NCBI GenBank assembly: GCA_040902845.1
Contig: JBBDWM010000024.1
Location: forward strand, 1 to 64,000
DNA from: JALYNX01 sp040902845
GTDB taxonomy: Bacteria; Actinomycetota; Acidimicrobiia; Spongiisociales; ZC4RG35
Length of the DNA: 64,000 bases
Reading direction: 5' to 3'
The translations under genes and the position numbers were made by a program. The notes beneath the pieces were generated by a model, which saw nothing but the letters and a program-made list of their open reading frames with translations, did no database searches and was not told where the DNA came from. How positions within the stretch are numbered: the first letter of the stretch is position 1; each line of letters starts with the position of its first letter. Shown here piece after piece: positions 23,167 to 30,896 of the stretch.

Positions 23167-24364
23167 AGCCACCCATGGCGAGAATCGAGATGACGGCGAC
23201 CGCCATGCCGGCCGCGGCGAAAAGAAAAGCCGCGCGTGGGCTGACAAGTGTCCAAAGCAACCCGGCGATGCCAGACGCGACGAGATTGCCGAAGCTCTGA
23301 ATCGCAGCCAGGAGCCCGAAGGCTGAACCACGAAGGTCATCCGGTGCTGCATCGGCGACCGCACCGTTCTCGGCGGTCTCGACCAATCCGATGGTCAGCC
23401 CGGCCGCAATGAAGGCCACGGCGAGGACCACCGAGTGCGCCGCAGCCAGCCCGAAGAGCATGTAAGCGACCAGACCCGACAGGAATCCGAGGCCGAGGAC
23501 CGGGGGATAACCCCAACGGTCGGCCGTTCTCCCGGCCGGGATCGAAACCACACTGGCAACGATGTTGTGCAACGCATACAACAGAAGGGCTGTCCTGGTT
23601 GCGCTTTCTAGCCCGGCGTCGGGTGTGAGCAGTTCGGTGGCTCGCAGAATCAAGAGCGTCGTGGCGAGGTTGCCGGCCTCGAAAGCTGCGACCGGCACCC
23701 ACAATCGGCCCAGGCGACCTCGAAGTAATGGCCGGACGTGAATTCGTATCGGTCGGCGTTGCCGGTCGACCGGCCGTTCGATATGGCGGATGGCATAGAC
23801 GATTGATCCTGCAGCAGCCAGACCGAACACCCCGGACACCAGGATCGCGCTCCTGATCCCGATGGCGGCCACGAGAGCGAGGGCGAGAAGCGGGCCGCCG
23901 ACCGCGCCGAGATTGTCCATCATCCGCTCGAAGCCGTAGGCACGACCGTATGTCCCAGGCGAGGTCACATCTGCCAGCAGCGCATTGCGCGCTGGGCCCC
24001 TGATGCCCCGAGCAAGCCAGGCGCCGATCCGGAGCACCGCCAACTGCCAGACAGTCATCGCGAGCCCGATCAGAGAGGAGAGCACGGCGGTTGCGGTGTA
24101 TCCTCCGACCGCCACCGTGCGACGTCGGAGTGGGTCATCCGCCAGCGCTCCGCCGGCGAATTTGGCGGCTCCGGCCACCCCGTCGGCGATCCCCTCGATC
24201 AGCCCGAGGGCGGCAGCCGGAGCCCCCAACGTCGAAGTGAGAAAGGAGGGAAGCAAAGCGGTCGGGACCTCATGACCCAGGTCCGACAACAGACTGGCGA
24301 GACCGATCCCGCGAACGCCTGGCGTCAACCACCTAACCCGATCGTTTTCGGCCTCAGTCGACAC
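23138..24364 (-). CDS. MFS transporter
   Basis: The 408-residue protein has about 12 membrane helices in two halves and an MFS loop motif after helix 2 (GALADDPLRRRTVAVGG). The start MSTEAENDRVRWLTPGVRGIG is a GTG. Substrate unknown; it resembles uncharacterised drug/metabolite exporters. It is the last gene of a minus-strand group with an MFS gene, nucS and trmL, 48 bp after trmL. Confidence 0.88.
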   Translation of the reverse strand: MSTEAENDRVRWLTPGVRGIGLASLLSDLGHEVPTALLPSFLTSTLGAPAAALGLIEGIADGVAGAAKFAGGALADDPLRRRTVAVGGYTATAVLSSLIGLAMTVWQLAVLRIGAWLARGIRGPARNALLADVTSPGTYGRAYGFERMMDNLGAVGGPLLALALVAAIGIRSAILVSGVFGLAAAGSIVYAIRHIERPVDRQRRPIRIHVRPLLRGRLGRLWVPVAAFEAGNLATTLLILRATELLTPDAGLESATRTALLLYALHNIVASVVSIPAGRTADRWGYPPVLGLGFLSGLVAYMLFGLAAAHSVVLAVAFIAAGLTIGLVETAENGAVADAAPDDLRGSAFGLLAAIQSFGNLVASGIAGLLWTLVSPRAAFLFAAAGMAVAVISILAMGGFKPRVSREA

Positions 24365-24412
24365 GCCAGGAGCTCAATTCGTCGCAATAACCCGCGGAGC
24401 ATTGCCTTGGGT

Positions 24413-24880
24413 TCAACCGCGTGCCTCGGCAAATCCGTTCTGACGCCAGGCCTCGTAGATCACCACCGCCGCCGCGTTGGCGATATTGAGCGAGCGGACA
24501 TCAGGAACCATCGGAATCCGCAGTCTCTCGGTGATCCAGGGAAGAGCCTGCACTTCGTCAGGCAGGCCAACCGACTCCGGCCCGAAAAGGAAGGTGTCGC
24601 CGGGCTGGTACGAAGGGTCGGTGTACAGCCGGTCTCCATCGACGGTGAGAGCAAACACTCGCAGCGGCGTGCATGCCTCCCGCCAGGATTCGAGATCCGA
24701 ATGGACACTGACCGAAGCCCGGTCCCGATAGTCCATCCCGGCCCGTCTCAGCCTGGCGTCGTCCATGCTGAACCCGAGTGGTTCGATGAGATGGAGCCGA
24801 CACCCGGTCACCGCTGAAAGCCGCATCGCGTTGCCGGTGTTGGGAGGGATCTCGGGGTGGTAGAAGACGATCTCGAACAC
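24413..24880 (-). CDS. trmL: tRNA (cytidine(34)-2'-O)-methyltransferase
   Basis: TrmL is a small SPOUT methyltransferase acting on the wobble base of leucine tRNAs. The 155-residue protein has the minimal SPOUT layout: start FYHPEIPPNTGNAMRL, the knot region FLFGPESVGLP and the final IPMVPDVRSLNIANAAAVVIYE. Usual members have LFGRES; here Pro replaces Arg. The GTG start is 2 bp after the nucS stop, so they are coupled. Confidence 0.92.
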   Translation of the reverse strand: MFEIVFYHPEIPPNTGNAMRLSAVTGCRLHLIEPLGFSMDDARLRRAGMDYRDRASVSVHSDLESWREACTPLRVFALTVDGDRLYTDPSYQPGDTFLFGPESVGLPDEVQALPWITERLRIPMVPDVRSLNIANAAAVVIYEAWRQNGFAEARG

Positions 24881-24882
24881 GA

Positions 24883-25551
24883 TCAGCGGACGTCGAACAG
24901 GCGAAGGGCGGTGTCTTCGGCGTCCCGAAGCCCGTCGTAATCCACCTCGATGGTTTCGATTCCTCGGGCCACGGCCAGGACCCGAGCCTGGGGGGAGATG
25001 GTCTGAGCCGCGAGGATGCCCCGCAGCGGGGAGAGACGCGGATCGTTGTCCAATCGCTCCAGATATCGCGCCAACTGCTCGACACCGTCGATCTCACCTC
25101 GTCGCTTGACCTCGATCGCAACGGTTGCCCCGGTGTGATCGGCGCAGAGGAGGTCGACGGGACCGATGTCGGTCGGGTACTCGCGGCGGATCAGGGTCAG
25201 ACCGTCCTCGAGGACCCAGGGGCGGTCGGCGAGCAGGGTCTGCAGATGTGCCTCCACCCCATCCTTTTGGAGGCCTGGATCGTCGCCGAGGGTGTGGGTG
25301 ACGTCCTCGAGGACCTCGTGGATCAGGATCGTCAGCTTCTCCCCCTTGTTGTTGGTCACCTCCCAGCGGTCGTCGAATGTCTCGAGGACGTTCGGCGCCA
25401 CCATCCAGTTCAGCGGCTTGGAGGCATTGCCGTCGGAGTGGATCGCCAACGTCCCATCGGCCTTCACCATGATGAGACGGACCGCCTCGGGGAGATGGGC
25501 GGTGAGGCGACCCGAGTAGTCGACGATGCAACGGGCAATGACCAGCCTCAC
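24883..25551 (-). CDS. nucS: NucS mismatch-specific endonuclease
   Basis: NucS (EndoMS) makes double-strand cuts at mismatches and replaces MutS/MutL in actinobacteria and some archaea. From GTG at 25551 the 222-residue protein has an N-terminal DNA-binding beta domain and a C-terminal nuclease domain with the PD-(D/E)xK residues Asp133 (GPVDLL), Glu147 and Lys149 (AIEVKRRG). The start overlaps the preceding MFS stop by 4 bp (GTGA), matches the usual family length and removes a long unsupported extension. Confidence 0.95.
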   Translation of the reverse strand: MRLVIARCIVDYSGRLTAHLPEAVRLIMVKADGTLAIHSDGNASKPLNWMVAPNVLETFDDRWEVTNNKGEKLTILIHEVLEDVTHTLGDDPGLQKDGVEAHLQTLLADRPWVLEDGLTLIRREYPTDIGPVDLLCADHTGATVAIEVKRRGEIDGVEQLARYLERLDNDPRLSPLRGILAAQTISPQARVLAVARGIETIEVDYDGLRDAEDTALRLFDVR

Positions 25552-26723
25552 GAGCGTGTGAGGGTACTGATGTGGCGGATGCGACCGCCAAGAAAGGCGC
25601 AGCCGGTCGAAAGGGCAGCCACGGCCAGCCATCCGGGCCAGTACACACCGAGACGATCGACAGACAACCCCATCAGTGGCGCGCCAGCGCTTATACCCAT
25701 CAGGAACCCCAGTTGAACCCGACCGGTGCCGCGGCCCACCAGCCCCGGTGGGGCATAGTCCATGACGGCGAGCATGCCGACCGCATTCCAGGCGATGGCT
25801 CCTGTCGCGAACAGGACGGCGGCCGGGATCAAGGCCCAGCTCTTGAGTGCCCCTCGCGAGGCCAGGGCAAGAAGAAGCGCCGAGACAGTTGTCAACACAC
25901 CCATGAGCCTCAATGTGTTCCCGTGCCCAAACCACTTCTCGGAGACCGAGCCCCACGTGATCCTGGCAGCGACGCCAACGAGCCCAACGCCCGCGATCAG
26001 AAGTCCCGCCTTGGACGCGGTCCATCCCTGGTCCTCCTCGGCAAAAAGTGGAAGAAAGGTAAACGTTGCGGAAGTCGCCATGCCCGCGAGGCTTCCGTAC
26101 ACCGCGATGTACCGCACGACCAACGGCAGCCGGTCGCTCTCACCCGACCGCGCTATGGGGTGGTGTGTCCCCTCCGGACGGCGCCACATCGCAAGGAGCG
26201 CCCCAAAGGGCACGACGAGAAAGGCCGCGATCGCCACCCGCCAGTCCCAGATGGTGGCCACCGTTGTGAGCAACAGCCCACCGATGAAAGTCCCCATCTG
26301 GACACCTGACTGCTTGATCCCGGTCACCACGCCTCTGGCTCCGGATGGCAGGTTGTCGACTATCAGGGCGTTTGTGGCGGGGTTGGCCCATCCCTGGGGG
26401 ATCCCCGTGAACACTGCAACAAGGAGCAGTACCACGTAGGTCGGAGCCAGAGAGATCAAGGTCAGGCTGACGACACCAGCCAACAGCACTCCGATCGTCG
26501 AGCGGACGGCGCCGACGCGATCCGTGACCCGCCCCAACGTGGGCGAGAGGAAAGCCCCGGTCAAGGCGGTGGCAGTGACCAGCGCCCCTACCTGCCAACG
26601 TGCCACGTCGAAGTCCACTTTGAGGTCGGCTGCTAACACGCCAAACATGACCTGGGGGAAGGTGGCCACAGCCATGGTGGCCGCGGCGACGGCGGCAAGT
26701 GAGGCCCTGTTGAATGGACGCAT
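25548..26723 (-). CDS. MFS transporter
   Basis: The 391-residue protein has about 12 membrane helices and an MFS signature after helix 2 (LGRVTDRVGAVRSTIG). It has no recognisable substrate motif. It is the first gene of a minus-strand group with nucS and trmL and starts 35 bp from the divergent BNR-protein gene. The tight 4-bp overlap with nucS links their translation, but no functional link is evident. Confidence 0.87.
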   Translation of the reverse strand: MRPFNRASLAAVAAATMAVATFPQVMFGVLAADLKVDFDVARWQVGALVTATALTGAFLSPTLGRVTDRVGAVRSTIGVLLAGVVSLTLISLAPTYVVLLLVAVFTGIPQGWANPATNALIVDNLPSGARGVVTGIKQSGVQMGTFIGGLLLTTVATIWDWRVAIAAFLVVPFGALLAMWRRPEGTHHPIARSGESDRLPLVVRYIAVYGSLAGMATSATFTFLPLFAEEDQGWTASKAGLLIAGVGLVGVAARITWGSVSEKWFGHGNTLRLMGVLTTVSALLLALASRGALKSWALIPAAVLFATGAIAWNAVGMLAVMDYAPPGLVGRGTGRVQLGFLMGISAGAPLMGLSVDRLGVYWPGWLAVAALSTGCAFLGGRIRHISTLTRS

Positions 26724-26744
26724 CGACCCAACATAGGTGACAAC

Positions 26745-26750
26745 TAGCTT
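26745..26750 (+). promoter_or_regulatory. -10 element of the BNR/MoaD transcript
   Basis: TAGCTT lies 8 nt before the ATG of the BNR-protein gene and no Shine-Dalgarno is present; leaderless type. Confidence 0.45.
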
Positions 26751-26758
26751 GTCTCCTC

Positions 26759-27799
26759 ATGTCTACGACACGGATCGCAGTGGGCACCCACAAGGGCGGA
26801 TATGTAGTCGAGGGCAGCGGCCGCCAATGGTCGATCAAGGAGCCGCTCTTCCCCGGGTGGAAAGTGACTGCTTTCGGACGGGCCCCGAACGGGACAAATC
26901 TGGCCGCGGTCGGGAGCAACTGGTTCGGAGTCGGAATCCACACCAGTTCCAACCTCCAGAACTGGGAACAGACCGATAGCCCGCCCGCCTGGCCCGAAGG
27001 TGGTGGTCGCAAGATGGAGCAGGTTTGGGCGATTCACAATGACGGCGCTCGTCTTTGGGCGGGTGTTTCCGAAGCCGGTTTGTTCAGCTCGGACGACGAG
27101 GGTCGGACCTGGGCCCCTATCGCCGGCCTCAACGAGCACGAGACCCGACCCGAATGGAAGCCGGGGTTTGGTGGCCTGTGCGCCCATCGCATCCTCACGG
27201 CTGGCAGCCAGATCTGGGTCGGGATCTCGGCCGTGGGAGTCTTTCGCTCGGACGACGGCGCCCATACCTGGCACCCCAAGAACGATGGAGTCCCACCCGC
27301 GGGCCTTGCCGGGGGTGCTCCCCGGCCCGATGTCGGTTACTGCGTGCACGGACTCGCCCAGGACCCGAATAATCCCAATCGAATCTGGCGTCAGGACCAC
27401 GCCGGGATGTTCCGCACCAATGATGGTGGAGACACCTGGGAGCTGATCGAGAACGGTCTGCCTTCGGGATTCGGATTCGTGATCTGGAGGGACGACAGCA
27501 GTGGCAGACTCTTCACGATCCCTCTGACTTCGGACGAGAACCGGGTGCCCGTCGGCGGAGAGCTTCGTGTCTATGCGTCGGATGACGACGGTGAGAACTG
27601 GCAGGTGGCAGGGTCGGGATGGTCGGAAGCCCCTCAGTACACCGGGGTTCTGCGAGGCGCTTTCGACGGTGACAACCAGGGGCAGTTCTGCTTCGGCACC
27701 ACCGGGGGGAAGTTGTGGCTCACCGATGACAACGGGAACGGCTGGCAGGAGTTGGCGCCCAGCTTCCCCCGGATCGACTCGATCCGGCTGCTCTCATGA
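26759..27799 (+). CDS. BNR/Asp-box beta-propeller protein, partner of MoaD-like protein
   Basis: The 346-residue protein contains at least five Asp-box repeats of the S/T-x-D-x-G-x-x-W type (SSDDEGRTW, RSDDGAHTW, TNDGGDTW, ASDDDGENW, TDDNGNGW), so it should fold as a six- or seven-bladed propeller. It has no signal peptide and is probably cytoplasmic. It is often labelled sialidase-like, but no sialidase arginine triad can be made out. Its stop overlaps the start of the MoaD/ThiS gene (ATGA), implying a joint function that is not known to me. Confidence 0.85.
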   Translation: MSTTRIAVGTHKGGYVVEGSGRQWSIKEPLFPGWKVTAFGRAPNGTNLAAVGSNWFGVGIHTSSNLQNWEQTDSPPAWPEGGGRKMEQVWAIHNDGARLWAGVSEAGLFSSDDEGRTWAPIAGLNEHETRPEWKPGFGGLCAHRILTAGSQIWVGISAVGVFRSDDGAHTWHPKNDGVPPAGLAGGAPRPDVGYCVHGLAQDPNNPNRIWRQDHAGMFRTNDGGDTWELIENGLPSGFGFVIWRDDSSGRLFTIPLTSDENRVPVGGELRVYASDDDGENWQVAGSGWSEAPQYTGVLRGAFDGDNQGQFCFGTTGGKLWLTDDNGNGWQELAPSFPRIDSIRLLS

Positions 27800-28059
27800 C
27801 TGTCAAGGTCCGACTGCCCCGGATCCTGACTCAGACAGTCAGAGCGGGACTCCGTCATGAGGTGACAGGAGGCGATGTGGGACAGGTTCTTAACCGCCTG
27901 TTCGAAACCGAGCCAGGCCTCCGCAATCACCTGATCGACGAGGACGGCCAGATCCGCACCCACGTCCTGGTATTCGTCGACGGTGAACGCGCCGACCTCA
28001 CCACTCCTGTCCCCGACGGCGGTGAAGTTCAGGTGCTACAGGCCGTCAGCGGCGGGTGA
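27796..28059 (+). CDS. MoaD/ThiS-family ubiquitin-like sulfur-carrier protein
   Basis: The 87-residue protein has the beta-grasp pattern of MoaD/ThiS and ends in Gly-Gly, the tail that E1-like enzymes adenylate and thiocarboxylate (established for the family). No MoaE, ThiG or E1-like gene is nearby; the only close partner is the BNR protein with which it overlaps 4 bp. A role in molybdopterin synthesis is therefore not supported by context, though a molybdopterin enzyme lies about 10 kb away. Its last 24 bp overlap the end of the convergent DUF454 gene. Confidence 0.85.
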   Translation: MTVKVRLPRILTQTVRAGLRHEVTGGDVGQVLNRLFETEPGLRNHLIDEDGQIRTHVLVFVDGERADLTTPVPDGGEVQVLQAVSGG

Positions 28060-28479
28060 CCCGGCGCCGGGAACGACCCGCGTCGGACGACTGAAGACAA
28101 ACCAGAGGGCAAACACCCCGACCGCGCCAAGGATGATCCTCAACACGACAACGTCGATGAGGACGATGGCCGAGAGCCCGAGAGAAAGCGTGATGGCGAC
28201 GGCAGCGATCCACTTCATGCGGATGGTGAGGCCACCTGAGCGGTAGCCCTTGATCATCTTTCCGTACACCGGGTGGTTGACCAGCCATCCGTGGAGCTTG
28301 TCGGAGGACATCGAAAAGAAGAAGGCGGCCAGGATCACAAAGTCGAAAGTCGGAATCCCGGGAAGGAAGCTGATGGCCACGAACCCGAGGCAGATGAGCC
28401 CGAGAACCAGATAGATCCCGCGCAGGACACGGCTGCGTGGCTTTCGGGACGCGACAGGTTGGTCGACGCTTGGCGTCAC
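28036..28479 (-). CDS. DUF454 (YbaN-type) inner-membrane protein
   Basis: The 147-residue protein has about four membrane helices and the family blocks LGLICLGFVAISFLPGIPTFDFVILAAFFF and SSDKLHGWLVNHPVYG. The function of YbaN proteins is unknown. From GTG at 28479 a -10-like TAGGTT lies 6 nt upstream on the minus strand, and beyond it comes a heptamer-repeat tract pointing in the same direction. It is convergent with the MoaD gene and divergent from fbaA. Confidence 0.87.
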   Translation of the reverse strand: MTPSVDQPVASRKPRSRVLRGIYLVLGLICLGFVAISFLPGIPTFDFVILAAFFFSMSSDKLHGWLVNHPVYGKMIKGYRSGGLTIRMKWIAAVAITLSLGLSAIVLIDVVVLRIILGAVGVFALWFVFSRPTRVVPGAGSPAADGL

Positions 28480-28485
28480 CTCGCC

Positions 28486-28491
28486 AACCTA
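28486..28491 (-). promoter_or_regulatory. -10 element of the DUF454 gene
   Basis: TAGGTT on the minus strand ends 6 nt before the GTG start; leaderless type. The heptamer tract begins about 30 bp further upstream. Confidence 0.45.
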
Positions 28492-28520
28492 TTGCACGGG
28501 GTTTCTGACGGCGAGTCGGG

Positions 28521-28633
28521 AAAACCGTTTGCCGTTAACCGTTAACCGTTAACCGTAAAACGGAGACCACGCAGTACCGGGCTACTCTCGGCGTTGAACG
28601 GAAAACGCAGAACGGGAAACGGAAAACGGAACC
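28521..28633. repeat. Heptamer-repeat tracts B1 and B2 between DUF454 gene and fbaA
   Basis: B1 (28521-28564) reads on the minus strand, toward the DUF454 gene, CGTTTTA then CGGTTAA three times, CGGCAAA, CGGTTTT. B2 (28591-28633) reads on the plus strand, toward fbaA, CGTTGAA, CGGAAAA, CGCAGAA, CGGGAAA, CGGAAAA, CGGAACC and then ATG. Between them TACTCT at 28583-28588 could be the fbaA -10, making B2 the 5' leader. Each tract points to its own gene. Confidence 0.88.
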
Positions 28634-29662
28634 ATGCCCATCGTCACGCCCGAGAAGTACCGAAAGATGTTCCAGGCCGCCCGGGAGGGTGGCTACGCCT
28701 TCCCCGCCATCAACGTGGCCGCTTCCACCACCCTGCTGGCGGCCCTCGAGGGCTTCAGCGAAGCGCGATCCGACGGGATCGTCCAGGTCTCCTACGGCGC
28801 AGCCGAATTCGCCTCCGGTCAGTCCAATAAGGACATGCCGACGGGGGCCCGCGCCCTGGCCGAGTTCGCCCACGTGGTGGCCGAGCAGTACCCGGTGAAC
28901 ATCGCTCTCCACACCGACCACTGCCCAGCCAATCGTGTGGACGGATTCATCCGTCCCCTCCTCGAGGTGAGCAGGCAACGCAAGGCAGCCGGGCTGGGTC
29001 CGCTCTTCCAATCCCACATGCTGGACGCCTCGGACCTACCCATGGAGGAGAACCTGGCGCTGGCCGCCGACCTGTTGGCGACCTGTTCCGAACTGGAGAT
29101 CATCCTCGAGTTGGAAATCGGCATCGTGGGCGGGGTCGAGGACGCCAGCGACAACGAAAACATCGACCGGGGGAAGATGTACACCTCGCCCGAGGACATG
29201 GTGCGGGTCACCGAGGTCCTCGGCGCCTCAGAGGGTGGCCGATACCTGCTGGCCGCGGTCTTCGGCAACGTGCATGGTGTCTACAAGCCGGGCGCGGTCA
29301 AACTGAGCCCTGCGATCCTCCGCGACGGCCAGGAGGCGGTCGAGGCCGGATATGGCGATACGGCTCGTCACTATCTGGTCTTCCATGGGGGCAGCGGCTC
29401 GACACTGGAAGAGATCCGGGAGACGCTCGGCTACGGGGTGGTGAAGATGAACATCGACACCGACTGTCAGTACGCCTATACCCGACCCATCGTGGACCAC
29501 GTGATGACCAACTACGCAGGGGTTCTCAAGGTCGATGGCAACGTGGGTGACAAGAAGACCTACGACCCACGGTCATACATGAGGAAGGGTGAGAGCGGAA
29601 TGGCGGCCCGGGTGGTAGAGGCGTGCGAGCAACTCCAGTCGTCGGGGAAGACGATCGGCTGA
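28634..29662 (+). CDS. fbaA: Class II fructose-bisphosphate aldolase
   Basis: The enzyme interconverts fructose 1,6-bisphosphate with dihydroxyacetone phosphate and glyceraldehyde 3-phosphate in glycolysis and gluconeogenesis. The 342-residue protein has the zinc-binding HTDHC block, the acidic block ELEIGIVGGVEDASDN, a second zinc region AVFGNVHGVYKPG and the phosphate-binding VFHGGSGS. These match the class II A-type (E. coli FbaA, yeast) layout. The leader is made of purine-rich heptamer repeats with GGAACC before the ATG. Confidence 0.95.
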   Translation: MPIVTPEKYRKMFQAAREGGYAFPAINVAASTTLLAALEGFSEARSDGIVQVSYGAAEFASGQSNKDMPTGARALAEFAHVVAEQYPVNIALHTDHCPANRVDGFIRPLLEVSRQRKAAGLGPLFQSHMLDASDLPMEENLALAADLLATCSELEIILELEIGIVGGVEDASDNENIDRGKMYTSPEDMVRVTEVLGASEGGRYLLAAVFGNVHGVYKPGAVKLSPAILRDGQEAVEAGYGDTARHYLVFHGGSGSTLEEIRETLGYGVVKMNIDTDCQYAYTRPIVDHVMTNYAGVLKVDGNVGDKKTYDPRSYMRKGESGMAARVVEACEQLQSSGKTIG

Positions 29663-29663
29663 G

Positions 29664-29846
29664 TTGGGTACCCCACCAGCATCGATCACCTGCGTCGAGT
29701 GTGGTGGAACAGCGCACCTCATCTCATTCCTCCCCCCCGACGAAGAGCTGGAGCCGGGTACGGCTGTCGCCTATCGGTGTGCCGAATGTCTGGATCGTTT
29801 CGACGTGGTGTGGGAAGAGGGAGACGACGATGCCTCGCCCGATTGA
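29664..29846 (+). CDS. Small zinc-ribbon protein (hypothetical)
   Basis: The 60-residue frame from TTG at 29664 has two CxxC knuckles (CVECGG and CAECLDRF) about 30 residues apart and an acidic tail, the pattern of a small zinc ribbon. It begins right after the fbaA stop and overlaps the next gene by 17 bp. Function unknown; the conserved knuckles argue for a real gene. Confidence 0.65.
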   Translation: MGTPPASITCVECGGTAHLISFLPPDEELEPGTAVAYRCAECLDRFDVVWEEGDDDASPD

Positions 29847-30180
29847 CGCCGAGTTGGCCAGACACCGCACCGTCGATCTCACCACCATTGGACGGCGGAC
29901 ACGCCAGTCGCGTCGCATCGAGATCTGGTGGTTCTACGTCGAAGGTCGCTTCTTCATCACCGGAACGCCCGGGGCCAGGGACTGGTACGCCAACTTAAAC
30001 GCGGACCCCAAGGTGGTCATCCACGTAGGGGGACACGATCTACCTGCAACGGCCCACCAGGTGAAGGATGCGGAGACTCGAACCAAGGTCTTCGATTCCG
30101 CGCTGACCAGGTGGTACTCCAGCCAGGCACAACGGCAACGGTTGATCGATCAGGCCCCGATGGTGGAAATCAGGTTCTAG
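29830..30180 (+). CDS. DUF385 / deazaflavin-dependent nitroreductase-family protein
   Basis: From ATG at 29830 the 116-residue protein has the split-barrel pattern of the deazaflavin (F420)-dependent Ddn-type family (TIGRRTRQSRRIEIWWFYVEG, GTPGARDWYANLNADPKVVIHVGG). Members reduce quinones, nitro compounds or other acceptors using F420H2 (established for some); this branch is uncharacterised. Together with the LLM-type enzyme at 41160 it suggests that the organism makes F420. It is the last gene of the fbaA group. Confidence 0.85.
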   Translation: MPRPIDAELARHRTVDLTTIGRRTRQSRRIEIWWFYVEGRFFITGTPGARDWYANLNADPKVVIHVGGHDLPATAHQVKDAETRTKVFDSALTRWYSSQAQRQRLIDQAPMVEIRF

Positions 30181-30246
30181 ACGGCAGCCCCGGCCGCCGC
30201 GTCGCGAGACGTTCGAAGTCGGCGTGCAATTGAGGCATTCAACTTG

Positions 30247-30264
30247 TGAGTGAGTACTCACTCA
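30247..30264. promoter_or_regulatory. Perfect 18-bp palindromic operator of the TetR/ABC operon
   Basis: TGAGTGAGTACTCACTCA is a perfect palindrome 17 bp before the preferred regulator start. It lies just upstream of the -10-like TATCCT (30267-30272). Bound repressor would block the promoter of the regulator and the ABC exporter genes. TetR proteins bind such short palindromes (established). Confidence 0.8.
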
Positions 30265-30281
30265 GTTATCCTCCCCCGCCC

Positions 30282-30896
30282 GTGACCTCCAAATCCACCA
30301 GAGCTGAGCCACTGGCTCCCGACGACCGCCGTCGCGCCATCATCGCCGCCGTCATCCCCCTCCTCACCCAGCACGGGGCGGCGGTGACCACCAAGCAGAT
30401 GGCCGAAGCGGCCGGCATCGCCGAGGGCACCATCTTCCGGGTCTTTCCCGACAAGGCGGCCTTGATCCACGAGGCGGTCAGATTCAGCATGGATCCGGCA
30501 CCGGTTGAAAAGGGCCTGTCGGAGATCTCGGCTTCGGCTCCCATCAAGATCCAGTTGGCTGAAGCCGCCGACATCATCCTGGAACGCTTCGAAGGAGTCA
30601 TCGCACTGATCACCGCCCTTCGCACCTCACCTTCGAGCGACTCGACCCCGCTCCCAAGTCCGCCGGCCTTCGTGGCCGAAGCGAATGCAGCCATCAACCA
30701 TTCCCTGACCGAGTTGTTCGCACGACACCGCGATCTCCTGCGGATCGAGCCTTCTCGGGCAGCAGCCGCCTTTCGGGCTCTCATCTTCGCCGGCGGCCAT
30801 CCGATGACGAGCCGAGGACAGAAGCTCACCGTCAGCGAGATCGTCGATGTGCTGCTCTCCGGGATCCTCGATCCGGTTGTAGAGGAGGTGATCTGA
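30282..30896 (+). CDS. TetR-family repressor of the downstream ABC exporter
   Basis: From GTG at 30282 the protein has 204 residues: a typical N-terminal helix-turn-helix (TTKQMAEAAGIAEGTIFRVFPDKAALI) and a variable ligand-binding half. This start is preferred over the in-frame GTG at 30246 because the latter would place the operator inside the coding region; TATCCT lies 9 nt upstream. Its stop shares one base with the ABC gene start (TGATG), so regulator and exporter are coupled. Ligand unknown; a drug or toxic metabolite is the usual case. Confidence 0.9.
   Translation: MTSKSTRAEPLAPDDRRRAIIAAVIPLLTQHGAAVTTKQMAEAAGIAEGTIFRVFPDKAALIHEAVRFSMDPAPVEKGLSEISASAPIKIQLAEAADIILERFEGVIALITALRTSPSSDSTPLPSPPAFVAEANAAINHSLTELFARHRDLLRIEPSRAAAAFRALIFAGGHPMTSRGQKLTVSEIVDVLLSGILDPVVEEVI

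Noticed and set aside
25552..26025. Long N-terminal extension of NucS
   Set aside because: It lies entirely inside the MFS gene in another frame; NucS is normally about 220 residues and GTG 25551 gives 222 with a GTGA overlap.
26759..27799. Calling the BNR protein a sialidase or glycosidase
   Set aside because: Asp boxes alone define a propeller fold. No arginine triad or catalytic Tyr/Glu/Asp set could be identified and there is no signal peptide.
28521..28633. CRISPR array
   Set aside because: Units are 7 bp, degenerate and without spacers; no cas genes are present.
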